Below are positions 47,540-59,400 of a DNA stretch of 64,000 bases, one piece after another (the stretch's first letter is position 1; every line of letters begins with the position of its first letter). The position numbers and the translations under genes were made by a program. The notes under the pieces are model-generated. The model was not told the DNA's origin. It saw nothing but the letters and a program-made list of their open reading frames with translations, and searched no databases. Source of the stretch: Morella rubra (taxonomy: Eukaryota; Streptophyta; Magnoliopsida; Fagales; Myricaceae); contig CM025856.1 of assembly GCA_003952965.2 (NCBI GenBank), positions 925,758-989,757 of the forward strand, read 5' to 3'.

Positions 47540-50500
47540 TGTAAGTCCCCTCTTTATTTTCACCTACTTGATGTTTATGTTTAACATATATATGGTATGG
47601 TATTTGAATTTTCTTCTCTAAAATTATTTCCTTGATAAAACTATATTAGATTCGTATGCTAGCTAATCTTTGATTTTTCTTCTTACGTAGTTTGGTTTTT
47701 CCCTATGCGCCACGATTTTTTTATTTCCTTAAAGTTTAAGCACCTTTATTTCCTTGCAAATTGATATTTGTTTATTTCCTTGCATTCATCAAGCATTAGA
47801 AAAATCTAGTTTTGTTAATAGAAAATTTTTTGTCATTATTTTACCTTTTGGTTAGACACATTAGGAAAGTTGTCATTAGACGTATTATTTCTCCTTGTTT
47901 ATCATTATTATTTTATTATGCCTAAATGAATCTAAGATTCTTTTTCATCAATAGATGGATACATTTTTTGATTAATTTAAGTTTTTACACTTTTTCACTA
48001 TCTTAGGGTAATTGTTTCTTACAATAGTGACTTAGTCCTATGTAATTAACTGATCTTAACTTGAAACTTTTTTTTTTTTTTGGTTGATGAGTTAATTTTG
48101 TCCCCTTTTTTGCATGTATTTCATGTTAAGAGCAATTTTTGGAAGAGTTGAAAAGCTTTGAGCCTTCTCTAGATAAGAGAGGAGAGACATGTGGCATCCC
48201 TCTAGTTACTTATCTTAGTAAAACTCTAAGCCATGATTAACCTAGAACCAGGCTAGGTTGCTAAGGTGGCCAGGTAGCCATTAATTAGCTAGTGGCCAAA
48301 GTAAGTGTATATGGCCTTTTATTTCCTTGTAAGTGTCCACATAGAGAGTGAAAGAGAGAGTGTTGAGGGAAGCTTGCAGTAGAAGAAGAAGAAGAGAAAG
48401 AGAAGAAGAAAAAAAAAGGGGGAAAAGAAAAGAGGTTCGGTCAGCCCCTTGTTCCCCTTACTTTTGTGTTTTCAACTTTTGTTTTTGTTCCTTTCCTAAC
48501 CTTTTGCATTGCTATTAGGATTTTTTTCTCTTTGGGACATCTATATCCACCGAAAGAGGAGAGGTAAGGGGTTAGTTTGATTCTTGAAGGTTATTAGGCA
48601 TGATTCCATGTTAGGATCAATAAATTGTTATCATGCATGTGGGTTAAAATTTTAATCATATAACATGTTGATTATCATGTTAGAAAGGAGATTAGGTTGC
48701 TGGAATAAGGAAATTGTAGAGGTTTTTCGTGAGAAAATGGAGGAAGTCATGAAATAGGTCAAATAGGGCTCCTTTGTGTTAACTTTGAGATAGTATGATT
48801 AGGCTATGCTCACATAGGCCAAATGGGATCTTTTGGACCCCAAATTTGGAGAGTTAGCTTAGAACAGGTTAGAGAATCTCTGGTTAAAATTTCAGCTCAT
48901 TTGGAGTTACGGTTAAGAAGTTATTAGCTTTCAAAGTTAGGGGTAAAACTGAAAAGTTTTCTAAAACGAGTCACTTTAGGTATACTCGAATTGGGCTTTG
49001 ATTTTTACTTTTTGGGCTGACCTAGTTGGGCCCTAGGATCCTTGAACCTTCTTCTAGAATAGCCTTGCATTGTAGGCCCAAGTAGTAGTCCTTATTGGAC
49101 TTAGAAAAACCAAATAAGCCTTAGATCATTTAGGTGCATAAGTTGTTGAACTTGCCTATTAAAGTTTTAAACCACTTTGCATCTCATTAGCTTGATGATC
49201 TTCATATCTAAGGCATGTTGTGATTATTTTGTTTTAGTATGATGACTTAAATCATTAGATCTAAGGATTATAGCACATAAACAAACATGAAATGGAAAAA
49301 TTAGGATTTTTTAGTGAAAAACCCTTCCTGTCCAAAATGTCCCCATGAAATCCTTGAAATTTTTTGCACGAAAATTGGTGTATGTGTAGTATATGGTCAC
49401 AGTAGGTCATAGAAAAATTTTAGCTCAATCGAAGGTCAAAAAAGGTAAAAATGCCCCTAGAGGTCTCTAAGGGTAGTTTGGCATTTCACATAAAACGTTA
49501 GGGTAAAAAGGTCCGAACTGGGAAAATAATTTTATGGCTGTGTAGAGCATGAAAATATATGGGAAGCTCAAATTTGAGTCCAAACTTAGTAGAATTAGGG
49601 GCTTAAATCACAAAGCTCGTTTAACGGCCTAAATAGACTTTAGGCCCATTAACCCTAAACAAGCCCAATAAACCTTGAAACCTTAGGAATAGGCCCAATA
49701 GGGTCTAATGAGGTCCAAGAGGCCCTCACTCATGGATTGTAGTGAAGAGTTGCAATTGCTTCATAATTTACATGATTAATTCATTATGAAGCTAAATTAA
49801 GAGGAAATGGTTATTAATTCTTATCAAAAGAAGAACATTCAATATTAATGCATTCTTATGCTATGTCTTTACATTAAAATGTGAAAAGTGTATATGTGCA
49901 TTTTATTATCGACTTATGTGAATTGTGAATCTATTTTGCTTATGATATGTCAACTGAATTTTTAACTTGCTATGTGCATTTCATTGATCGTCTTTGGTGA
50001 ATTGTTTATCAAATATGCATATGATAAGTCATGCTGCATCAACATATCATGGGTATGGGATACTGTTGACCGAAATAAAACCCATACCCAGAGGTAGTCT
50101 TGAGATCGAGTGAAGGTACCGCTTATAGTGAGATAGTGCAAGCCACCACTGAGAGGATAGTGGTCCGTATCCCTTGGCGATGGAATAATGAACACCTAAC
50201 CGGGTCCTGGTGCTGAGGCACGGGACAATCCCAGAGGAGATAAGGGACGCACAACCGGACACTGGGGGTTAAACAGAGCGAAGAAAGGGCACCTCTACCG
50301 GCCAAAAAAATAAAGAAAGAAAGTGAAATAACAGGGGAATGGATGCAGTCATTCTGCATTGCATTGCTCATAATGCATTTATTGGTTTATTATGAACATT
50401 GCTCTATGATTAATTATTCTATAATTCTGCTACTTCTGTTTTATATCGTTGCATGTTTCGTTCCTTTATTCTCCCATTATTAAGTCAGTAGGACTCACCC

Positions 50501-51368
50501 CTTTTATTTGTTTATTATTTTGTATGTACTGCGGCGATCATCGGACTTGACAGATAAAGATATTCATGAGCGAGCAGATTTTGAATTTTGACACACATGT
50601 ATTAGTCGTCAAGATTTGGACGTATGTCACTGACACATTTGAGGAGCACATGGGGTACGAGCCCCAGTAGTACTTCAAAGGTCCACCCCTGCCTCCTCTT
50701 CCCTGTGTGGAAGACTTCGGGTTGGTAGATGTAGATCCAGCCCTTTTACACATTGTCCCTCCTCCATCAACCCCGCCAACGGAAGGTACCGGAGAGACGA
50801 TGTTTATAGAATTGACCTCCGACATCGAGTCGGAGGATTAGTCGACTTTAGCAGTTGTCACTCTTTTGTTAGTTTGGATTAGTCAACTGTTTCACGGACA
50901 CTTTAGTATGGAAAGCTTTAGGCAGCTTCCACTTTTGTACTATTTTCTTTTACTTTTGTTTTCTTCATGAAGGATGTTTTGTAAAAGAGAAAATCCGTGA
51001 TCATAGTATAACTGTTTATATTTTCAAAACAATTTATCTTATTCCATTTCTTGTCCTATGTCATTTTGATTTTACTTTCTTAAATTTTCATTTCTTCTCT
51101 TAATTTTTCCAGTTAATTTCTAATGTCAATTCCTTAAATATCTCATTTTGTTATCGTTATTTTTTTAAGATAGAATTTCTAACTTCTATAATTATTTGAA
51201 ATGTCATATTTCTAATTTTAAAATAAATTTTTAAGTAAATGTTTTCCGCTAAACTTTTTCAAACCAATTATCAAGACTTTATAAGATTAATTCGTGCCGT
51301 AATCTTCGTTTATGTGCTTACTATTAGTATAATGAGCCTAAGAATAAGTACTGACACGGAAAGTGACA
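47540..51368. mobile_element. Long solo LTR, probably Ty3/Gypsy (Tekay-like), 3.8 kb
   Basis: The insertion interrupts a repeat whose two halves are recognisable on either side, which fixes its ends. It begins TGTAAGTCCCC and ends in ...CA at 51368, with related 5-bp flanks (47535-47539 and 51369-51373). It carries no gag or pol frame. The CCGGGTCCTGGTGCTGAGGC / CACGGGACAATCCC stretch near 50200 and the AAGTCAGTAGGACTCACCCC stretch near 50490 resemble very long LTRs of Tekay/Del chromoviruses. It is a fossil solo LTR, older than the TRIM insertion because its flanks have diverged. A large non-coding derivative is the alternative. Confidence 0.6.
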
Positions 51369-51962
51369 TAAATTCAACCGCTCTCCTAGTGATAGAAGAC
51401 AGATTGTACGTTACAATATAAAAACTTACCTCTCGACAATTCGTGAGATGCCCTACAATTGGTAGAGAGAACGTGCATTGAGATTCCACGTCAGTGTAGA
51501 CAGTTGTGGTAGAGAGAACGTGCAGAGAAAAACAGTGTGTAAATTGTAACGTACAGTTTGTCTTCTATCACTGGGAGAGCAGTTGACTTTGACTTGGGGT
51601 TTTTCGTAATTGGGATCTGAACCCCCATTGGCCCATTCCTCTGCGGGGCCCTTCTTCCTCGCAACTGCCTTCACTATTGTGGAATCTCAATGCACGTTCT
51701 CTTTACCAATTGTAGGGCATTTCATGTACTGTAACTCTCCTACCATACAACCAGAGACCCAGTACTTCTCCATCAGATAGGTACTAGTTAGTGAATTGCC
51801 GAAGCTTCCACGGTCAGCGGCATAATATAAAACGAAGTCAATGAGTTGAAACCCGGAAACGTCGAGGTTCTTGCGTTTACTCTGCATTATTAAACTGCAG
51901 AATATTCTGTGAAGGTGAGCACAAACGATGATTCGTCCTCCAAATAGTAAGTCGCTTCTTGA
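51369..51962 (+). repeat. Orphan copies of the RNL upstream region, with inverted termini
   Basis: 51369-51440 completes the split piece before the LTR. 51443-51490 and 51680-51724 are inverted repeats (ATGCCCTACAATTGGTAGAG and its complement) enclosing a forward copy of the RNL upstream block, with GTTGACTTTGAC at 51583. 51725-51962 continues collinearly with the RNL2 upstream region (55985-56205). No NLR exon follows; instead comes a copy of the RNL 3' flank. Confidence 0.7.
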
Positions 51963-52100
51963 CGGTAAATCCGAAATTGATTGAAGCCCTCTGCAACCAT
52001 CCAAACGGACAGTTCGAAGCTTTGGAAGGCCACCAAGGCTCGGTGGTTGGCTATGGAAATTATTGTTTTTGTAGATCTAAGAATTCAAGTGAACAGTACT
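51963..52100 (+). repeat. Copy of the RNL1 3' flank (46373-46535)
   Basis: AAATCCGAAATTGATTGAAG and the following GCTCGGTGGTTGGCTATGGA match 46375-46475 closely. It is joined directly to an RNL upstream copy, so a whole NLR gene has been lost between them or the pieces were fused by unequal exchange. Confidence 0.7.
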
Positions 52101-53448
52101 GAGACAGTTAAGCTGTCATTATTCCCTAAGTCAAATTTCTTTGTTATTAAACCAATCGTTTTTGCTTGAGAATTAATTTGGATATTTCAGACTAATTTTA
52201 CTCTCTAAACCAATCTTTTCTCTTTTTGCACATATATTGCACTTATAAATGCTTTTGAACACGTGAGAGTTTATAATTCAAAAGAACTTTTATTCAATAA
52301 CTATTACATAAAGATACCACAAGAGACACATAATGGGGGGGGGGGGGGGGGGGTCTGAGGTGACACATCCAACACCCTAAAACGCTGATATAATTAACAT
52401 AGTATGACATAATTAAATTAAGACCTTTAAAACATAATTAGAAATATAAACAAGAGATAACAGTACCCGCGCGATCTTGTATCGTAACTGAGGTAACACA
52501 TAGAACTCCCTAAAAGATCACTCATGTAACATTAAATTCTAAACCCATGAATCTTCCAATTTGTTTTGACCACATACGTATCATATCTTACGAAGCAACT
52601 CGAACTCATAACCCTGCAGTATCTGTAGTAGACGTAAGTCGGATTGGAGCCAAAGCATGTAAATTTTTAGTGTTCAATTTTTTAATTTTCATTCCGCTTT
52701 CCCTAATACATTGAACCAAACCATGAAGTTTCCATGATTCATCCAGCTCGAAGTTTCCAGAGACCAATAGTTTAAGTTAAAAAAAAAAAACGCAGACTAA
52801 TAGTATAATTCAATTACTTTGTTTGAAAAATATACATTTATCTGATTTGGCTGGCTGAATTTTGACTGTCGTGGAAAGCAAAACCAGCAGCGTATAGCAT
52901 TTATAAAACTCCAAAAAAAACAAAAGCAAAAAATTCCTCTGTTTCCACTTCACATACACGAAAACAAGCCACAGAGCCACAGAACCAAAAGAAAATATCC
53001 GTTGTCGTCTATTCTTTCTTTCTCAGGAGCCATGGCCCGTACACATCAAAACGAAAATAAACAGAGGAATCAATATTTTGCACCGGAAGGATATCCTGCG
53101 CTATGGCTGTACAGCGGATTTGCTTCTTTGGTCATGAAAGCATTATGGCTGTACGAAAATCCTCTGCTAGCTTCCCCTAGCTTCTTTGGGCATGAAAGCA
53201 TTAATATGGCTGAATGGAAGCTAGTCTGTGTAAAAAGGCTCTAATGGAAAGCCCAACGGGGGAAGAGGCTGTTATCTGTTAAGGTCCTGAAGTGGCTCTC
53301 CTCTCTATCGCGCTGGAAATGGAATGGGTGCAACGATGAAGAGCAGGGAAGAAGAAAACGAGGAGGCGTGTTGGGGAAGACAGCTCATGTAAAAAGCTGA
53401 GCCAAAACTAAGCCATTTTCCGGTCTCACCTCATTAAATGAGGTGTAT
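52101..53448. other. Intergenic with a 19-base poly-G run
   Basis: AT-rich DNA with no supported gene. A run of 19 G lies at 52335-52353, unusual for plant nuclear DNA and possibly a length-uncertain base-call. Around 53105-53215 a short segment (GCTTCTTTGG, CATGAAAGCATTA, ATGGCTG) is duplicated in tandem with divergence. The frame at 53032-53244 that crosses it has no family features. Confidence 0.5.
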
Positions 53449-53686
53449 TCATCTTGGCCATTGGATATAGGAAGGTTTATCTGAGTCGTGTCTTTGCTTT
53501 TCTTTGAATGGGCGTTCTTTAGACCGAATCTTTTCCCCGACTTTATTAGCGTCAACTTGGCCAAAGAAATTCTTATTTGAGTACTTGAGTAGACAATTGT
53601 CGTACCATATAGTCCCAGCTTTGTTGTTATGGCAATACTGTCGAACGTGGCTTTTTGCCGCAGAAAACACAGTCGGCGCAGCCGAC
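53449..53686 (-). pseudogene. DUF26 (Gnk2-like) cysteine-rich receptor/secretory protein fragment
   Basis: Read on the minus strand, a splice-acceptor-like TCTCTCACAG ends at 53687. It is followed by a frame with VRQYCHNNKAGTIWYDNC and LLKYSNKNFFGQVD. This matches the C-terminal half of a DUF26 domain, where CP(N/K)KK.a.iWYD.C.lRYSN is typical. The preceding part should carry the C-x8-C-x2-C cysteines, but its cysteines are replaced (SAAPTVFSAAKSH). No signal peptide, second DUF26 or kinase follows. It is best read as a broken gene fragment of a CRRSP or CRK, relatives of which are stress-induced apoplastic proteins. Confidence 0.65.
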
Positions 53687-54513
53687 CTGTGAGAGATCAC
53701 CATGACAGAGAACAAGCCCATATATTTGATATTGGCCCTTACCCATTGTGGTGAGACTAAAACCTGTGCGAGCTGGGGTTTTGTGGGAAAGATAACCACG
53801 AGCATTTTCAAGTTTGTTTCGTTAAGTGTCGTTGCTCGCGAAGTAACCGGACCTTGGACAAATTTAGACAGGCGAGGGCGCCGCCGCAAAAACATAAGGA
53901 AAAAGGAGAATTAACGACATTAGATAGAGAGACACTATGAGTTTTGAGGTAGGCATTGTCAGATGTATATGAGTTAGGGGCAAGAGAGAAGCTAAGTTTG
54001 AGAGAAGTTGCAGGCTTGCAGCATGATATATGTTGGAAATAAAAAATTTAGACTAAAGAAAAATTATTTATACTAAGAGAGAGAAGAGAGATAAGTGAGA
54101 CACAAGATTTAAGTGGTTCGGTCCATAGACCTACATCCACTGTGAAAGGTCCAACTGGGCTTATTGGTGTACTTACTTATATTTTTGTTGAGTTTACATA
54201 GGCTTTATATATAAGTCTTTGAAAGCAATAGCTCACATTGTTTTAGTAATGTAGAACTCTAATAATTTTAATACTTTTCCGCAAACTCAAAGTGGACACA
54301 CGTTGAGTTTAGACTTACAAAAATAATTCACAATGTAATTTACGTAGCTAATTAATTAACCAGCCTTTTCCTGCCCTAAAAGACTATCACTCTCTCAATG
54401 AGACATTTTCCTGGGTAAGACATATGGCTGATCGAAGTCAAATGTCTATCAGTTTGTTAGTTTATCGAGCATTAATGGCCTTCTGTTGACGGGTAAAGGA
54501 TAGTAGAATTTCT
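53687..54513. other. Intergenic, no gene seen
   Basis: Mixed-composition DNA upstream of the DUF26 fragment. The stretch 54090-54190 contains AAGTGGTTCGGTCC and neighbouring words common in old plant retroelement ends, but no boundaries could be set. Confidence 0.4.
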
Positions 54514-54719
54514 GGCTATATTTTGTTTGGTTTTTAAAATATTTTTTGTGTTTGTTTTATTTGAAGTAGTGTAGATTTTCTTAGGATGGGTGAAAAGTTT
54601 GTTAAAAGTTGTTAGAGTTTGTAAAAAGTTATTGGAGTTTGTAAAAATGTATTAGAATTAATGAAAAATTTATTGTAAAAAAATTTTGAAAAATTTTTAA
54701 GATCAAACCAAACATAGCC
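54514..54719. mobile_element. Small MITE, about 206 bp
   Basis: The ends are GGCTATATTTTGTTTGGTTT and, from the right, GGCTATGTTTGGTTTGATC, forming an inverted repeat of about 15 bp with one short gap. TCT flanks both sides. The body is AT-rich, with internal repeats of GTTAGAGTTTGTAAAAAG. There is no coding capacity; the superfamily is uncertain. Confidence 0.55.
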
Positions 54720-55354
54720 TCTAAGTCTCAAAAGGTGTAGGGAAGGGATTCATTAAATTTTGTTCAAATTAGTGAAATTTGGGGTAACCGGCCTGATTGT
54801 ATTGACTAAAAATAAATTGGAGAAGAAAATCTCCCTATAAATTAATTAAGGATTTATTTCTTTTTTGTTTTATGGATTATTAATTCTATCAATTTATTTC
54901 TTGTACGTAGCATCATTATGTAGGGAAAGAAATACCTGATAAAAGAGAGGGTCCACATGCCTAAAATATATCTAAGAGAAAACAAAAGGAAAAAAAAAAA
55001 TAGAGTAAATTAATTAAAAATAAGAACTTTAAGATTCTCGACAAGGGGTGTTCAACACTCAAAATTTCCATCCCAAAAATTTCCACCCTAATAAAATAAC
55101 TCTCTAAAATTCTCTCTCTTCTCATCAAATCATCACTTTTCACTCTAAATAAATATAAAAAATTAATTTCAATCATCTATCTCTTTACTTTTTTACCAAC
55201 TTAATACTCTAAAATTTTTAACACTCCAAAACTTTCACAACCGAACATCACCGAGGTTAGTTGTCAAATTGGACGTCTTAGGCCAATAATTTTGGTTGAA
55301 TAGCACGCGTGTCTATGTGGGCTTGGACGTAGATGGTGATCCTTTTATAACAAG
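54720..55354. other. Intergenic, AT-rich
   Basis: No gene is supported. 55030-55260 has AACACTC/ACTCCAAAACTTTC words that could be an old MITE, but no paired ends were established. Confidence 0.35.
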
Positions 55355-55514
55355 CCAGTACAATCGAAGAGCTTAAAGTAGATATCTCTATTTATGAGTA
55401 GTGTTGGTCAGGCTTTTACGTATGGTACTATCCAGATATCAGAGAGGTACTTCCAAATCTAACAGAGATAAGACATTGACTACTGCAATGAAATGGTAAA
55501 ATTGCCTGTGGAAT
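55355..55514 (+). pseudogene. Isolated RNL leucine-rich-repeat fragment
   Basis: About 160 bp matching the LRR exon of RNL1/RNL2 (45500-45660 and 59660-59815): CAGGCTTTTACGTATGGTAC, TATCCAGATATCAGAG and ACATTGACTACTGCAA are shared. Small insertions break the reading frame (for example an extra base before ACATTGACTAC). No other NLR exon adjoins. It is a remnant of another RNL unit located just before the RNL2 upstream region. Confidence 0.85.
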
Positions 55515-55737
55515 TGCATATCGCTGCAGGGAAGATTATGCTCTTATTTCATTTTCGGGTAAAATATACTTCCGTCCAATTCCCATCCTCCGTTGTTAAC
55601 TTGTTTGGTGTCGTTCTATGCTCCTTAAACAGACGAGCTCGACAACTTCCCCCGTATAGTTTCAGAGGCCGAGGATTCCTCGAGTTTTCACAGCTTGCAC
55701 AGAGATCCTGACCTCACCTGGTAAGGTTTTAGTATTG

Positions 55738-56468
55738 TAGGGTACTGTCTGTCTTCTATCACTGGGAGAGCGGTTTACTTTGACATGGGAGCACCCACCA
55801 ATCAAATGCCACACAACATATATATATATATGGGGTTTTTTGTAATTGGGATCTGATTCATCTGAACGCCCCTAGCTCCCGGCTCCCCCTTCCTCTGCGG
55901 GGCCCTTCTTCTTCCTCGTCACTGTCTACACTGACGTGGAATCTTAATGCACGTTCTGTTTACCAATTGTGGGGCATCTCATGTACTGCAACTCTCCGAC
56001 CATACAACCAGAAATCCAGTACCAGTTAGTGAATTGCCAAAGCTTCCACTGTCAGTGGCATGAAATAAAAGGAAGTCAACGAGATGAAACGCGGAAACTT
56101 CGAGGTTCTTGCATTTACTTGCATTCTTATACTGTAGAGTATTCTGTGAAGGTGAGCACAAGCGATAATTCGTCCTCCAAATAATTAGTCGCTTCTTTTC
56201 CAAATCCTAAAACAAATGATGAAGCGCATAATGGTCTTCTTTATCTCTGACAAGTCGTTTTTTTTTTTCTGGGAATTGTCACAAATTCCTTGACTGTTTC
56301 CTTGGTAGCACAAAGAGAATACGAATAAAATACAACAATTCATAATATAAAATGGTTGCCAGTTTTGGGTAGTTGTTTTTTCCGTCTCAAAGATATTGGA
56401 TGCAAAAGCATTGCTTTCTGCTGTACTTCCCCTATTAAAGCTTTGGGTTTCTGCAGCGAAGCAGAACT
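55738..56468 (+). promoter_or_regulatory. RNL2 upstream region
   Basis: Contains the block shared with the RNL1 upstream region (21460-21790), ending at the RNL2 ATG. Compared with RNL1, the first W-box core is changed (GGTTTACTTTGAC instead of GGTTGACTTTGAC). A segment GAGCACCCACCAATCAAATG plus a (TA)n run is inserted at about 55789-55833; the same segment occurs at 62942. A (T)n tract near 56261 and GCAAAAGCATTGC at 56402 are shared with the copy at 62890. Confidence 0.65.
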
Positions 56469-59400
56469 ATGGCAGAAGCTCTTGGATCGGCTGTTTTGGG
56501 AAAAGCAGTTTCGAAGTTGTATGATAGAGTTGAGAACGTGATAGAAACCACCCTTTCGTTCGAAGCCGCTCTCGATCGCCTCAAATCCACGCTAGCTGCA
56601 TTAAAGCCAGTGATCGAAGAGATAGAAAATTCGCACAGAGAATTGGGTCGCCAAGAAAAGGAAACAGAGGGCTTGATCGAACAAATCAGTAAGGGCGAGA
56701 ATCACGTCGAGAAGTACTCGAAGCTCCCATGGTGGAAGTACCTCAAAAGAAATACTTACGCAAAAAAACTTTGCAAGTTGGACCAGGAACTTATCAGGTT
56801 CTTTCAGCTTAACGTGCAAGCATGGGATTGGAGGAACGGGGTGGAGACTTTATTGAGTGTAGGGGATATTCGTTCACGATATGCCCTGGCCGAGAGGAAT
56901 GGTGGCCGGGTGTCGTGCGCTATTCCTGGACCCCCTGAGTTTACCGTTGGGTTGGATGTGCCTTTAATGGAGTTGAAGATGCAGCTGCTGAAGGAGGACG
57001 TATCGTTGCTTCTGTTGACGGCACCTCCAGGATGTGGGAAAACCACATTGGTGAAATTGCTCGGAGACGATAAGGACATTAAAAGTATTTCAACTCAAAT
57101 TCTATTCTCTATGTTTCTACATGCTAATTGCCGAGTGGTTTAGGAAAATTACTTGCATATTCTTTGAACTCTTATGTGGATCCTTAATAGTAAGTTTGTT
57201 TTTAACTGATCAAATGAATTGGGGATTGAATTCACTCAAATTTCTGCAAGTGTACTATTTGGGGGTATGGCTGGAAAACAAAATCTGTCTCTCACAGGGT
57301 AGTTCTTTCTTTTGTTTATTTTAGTCTTTCAGTGGTTGTTATATTTTTACAACATTTTGGGGATTTTTGTGTTTCTGGGAATTCCGCCAACAGGACATGG
57401 GATTACATATGCATGTTTCTGTTTGCAAATGTCGTAAGACTAACAATATTTGTTTGGATAGGCATATATAAGGAGGACAATCTTTTCTTCGTCACTGTTT
57501 CAAAAACTCCAAACCTCAAGGTCATTATACAAACACTATTTGGTCATAAGGGTAATGATCAGGTGCTTGAGTTTCAAAGCGATGAAGATGCAACCAACAA
57601 GCTAGACTGTCTCCTGAAACAAATTAAAGATCCTATACTGTTGATCCTGGATGATGTCTGGTCTGAATCCTTTGTCAAAAAGTTTGAGTTTCCTATTCCA
57701 AACTACAAGATTCTGGTGACTTCAAGGAGTGCATTTCCAAGATTCAAGTTTAAATATAAGTTGAGACCATTGAATGAAACAGATTCGATGACTCTTTTTC
57801 GTCACTCAGCAAACTTACAAGATACGAGCTCCTTCATTCCAGAAGAAGATCATATAAAAAAGGTATTTGTGCTATGTGTTAGCTATGTATGAAATGAGCT
57901 TATAGGACTCTCTAGAAAGTGGTTGCTCCCTAGAAAAGTTTCATCCTTTATTGGGCCAAGACAAAGATTGGTGCTCTTCTTTTACTCTTGGGCCCAAATC
58001 AAGTTTAATTTTTAAAAATCCTATGGTTATAATGGATGAAGATGCTATATGCTTCTTGTTTTAAACATTTGTTTACAAAATTTGAGTAAATAAAGAAACC
58101 TAGACATACAAAATATTGTCAGAACTTTGTCTGCTATTATATTGTAATGGACATTTTGAGAGTACGAGGATCCATCCTTCATTGGTAGTATGAGATGTCA
58201 ATGTGAGGTTTATATGCCTTAAGCTCCCTTCCCCTTTGAGCTAGCTTTTGGGGATGAGTTATATGCCAGCTTTTGGGGGTGAGTTCTCCTACGGCATATA
58301 ACATAATATTGCCCTTCCAATCTTCCCAAATGATTGAACTGTTTGATGGTTGCAGATAGTGAAATGCTGTGGGGGCTTTCCCCTGGCCATTAAAGTGATT
58401 GGCAGCTCACTTTGTGGGCGGTCTGAAGTATTCTGGAAGAGGAGCCTGACAAGGTTCTCTAGGGGACATTCTATTCTTCATTCTGATGAAGGAAAATTTC
58501 ATCTTCATTCTGATGAAGATTTGCTTATTCATCTTCAAAAAAGCTTAGGTCCCGATGATGATGAGATAACAAAGTGTTTCATGGACCTTGGCTCATTTCC
58601 TGAGGATCAAAGGATCCGTGTTGCTGCCCTGATTGATATGTGGTCAGAATTGTACAAACATGAAGATGGTATCTATGCCATTGCCAACCTACAAGAAATT
58701 GCGATCCGAAATCTAGCAAGTCTTGTGGTCACAGGGTATGCTTGCTCTCTATTTGTAACATGTTATCTATGCTGAATGAGCTTTAAAATCATCCCTACAG
58801 AGTACAAGAAAATGTGATTTTTAACGTCTGATAGCCAGAGCAGTATTTGTCATACTAGCCTACGAATGTGAAACGAAAAACAGAATAAGGAAGACTTGCA
58901 CCAAGTGGAACTAATCAATGCGGGCCTTTCACTACATTATTTGCTTTCGCGGTTTGTCTTATGGATACTTGAGTTTGATTATCTTAAACACATGCAGATT
59001 CTTTGTTGGGTTGTCAAGGAACTTGTATCTTTTTAATGTGAAGGGAATCTCTTCTAAACAATGAACATCTCTGTTTCCCATTTACTAGGAAAGATGCAAG
59101 TGAAGTTAGTAGCTACTGCGCTGAAGATTTCGTCTTACAACATGATCTTCTTAGAGAGCTAGCTATCTATCTGAGCAGTCAAGAGCCAATAGAACAAAGG
59201 AAAAGACTGATTCTGGACATAAGTAGAAATAATGTTCCCGAGTGGTGGACAGAACAAAGGGAACAACCTATCAACGCTTGCCTCCTATCAATCACAACTG
59301 GTTAGTTCATCTTCGTCACTCTCAAACACTCCACACTTGCACCTGTGAGCTCTGTTTCACAAAATCTAAATGGTAGCTTGACATGCCATATAATATATTT

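Noticed and set aside
47540-51368. A protein-coding gene within the 3.8-kb insertion
   Set aside because: Frames are short and unrelated, and the boundaries and internal words fit a long LTR instead.
53032-53244. 70-residue frame starting MARTHQNENKQRNQYF
   Set aside because: It is produced by a diverged tandem repeat, has no family motif, and the frame ends abruptly.
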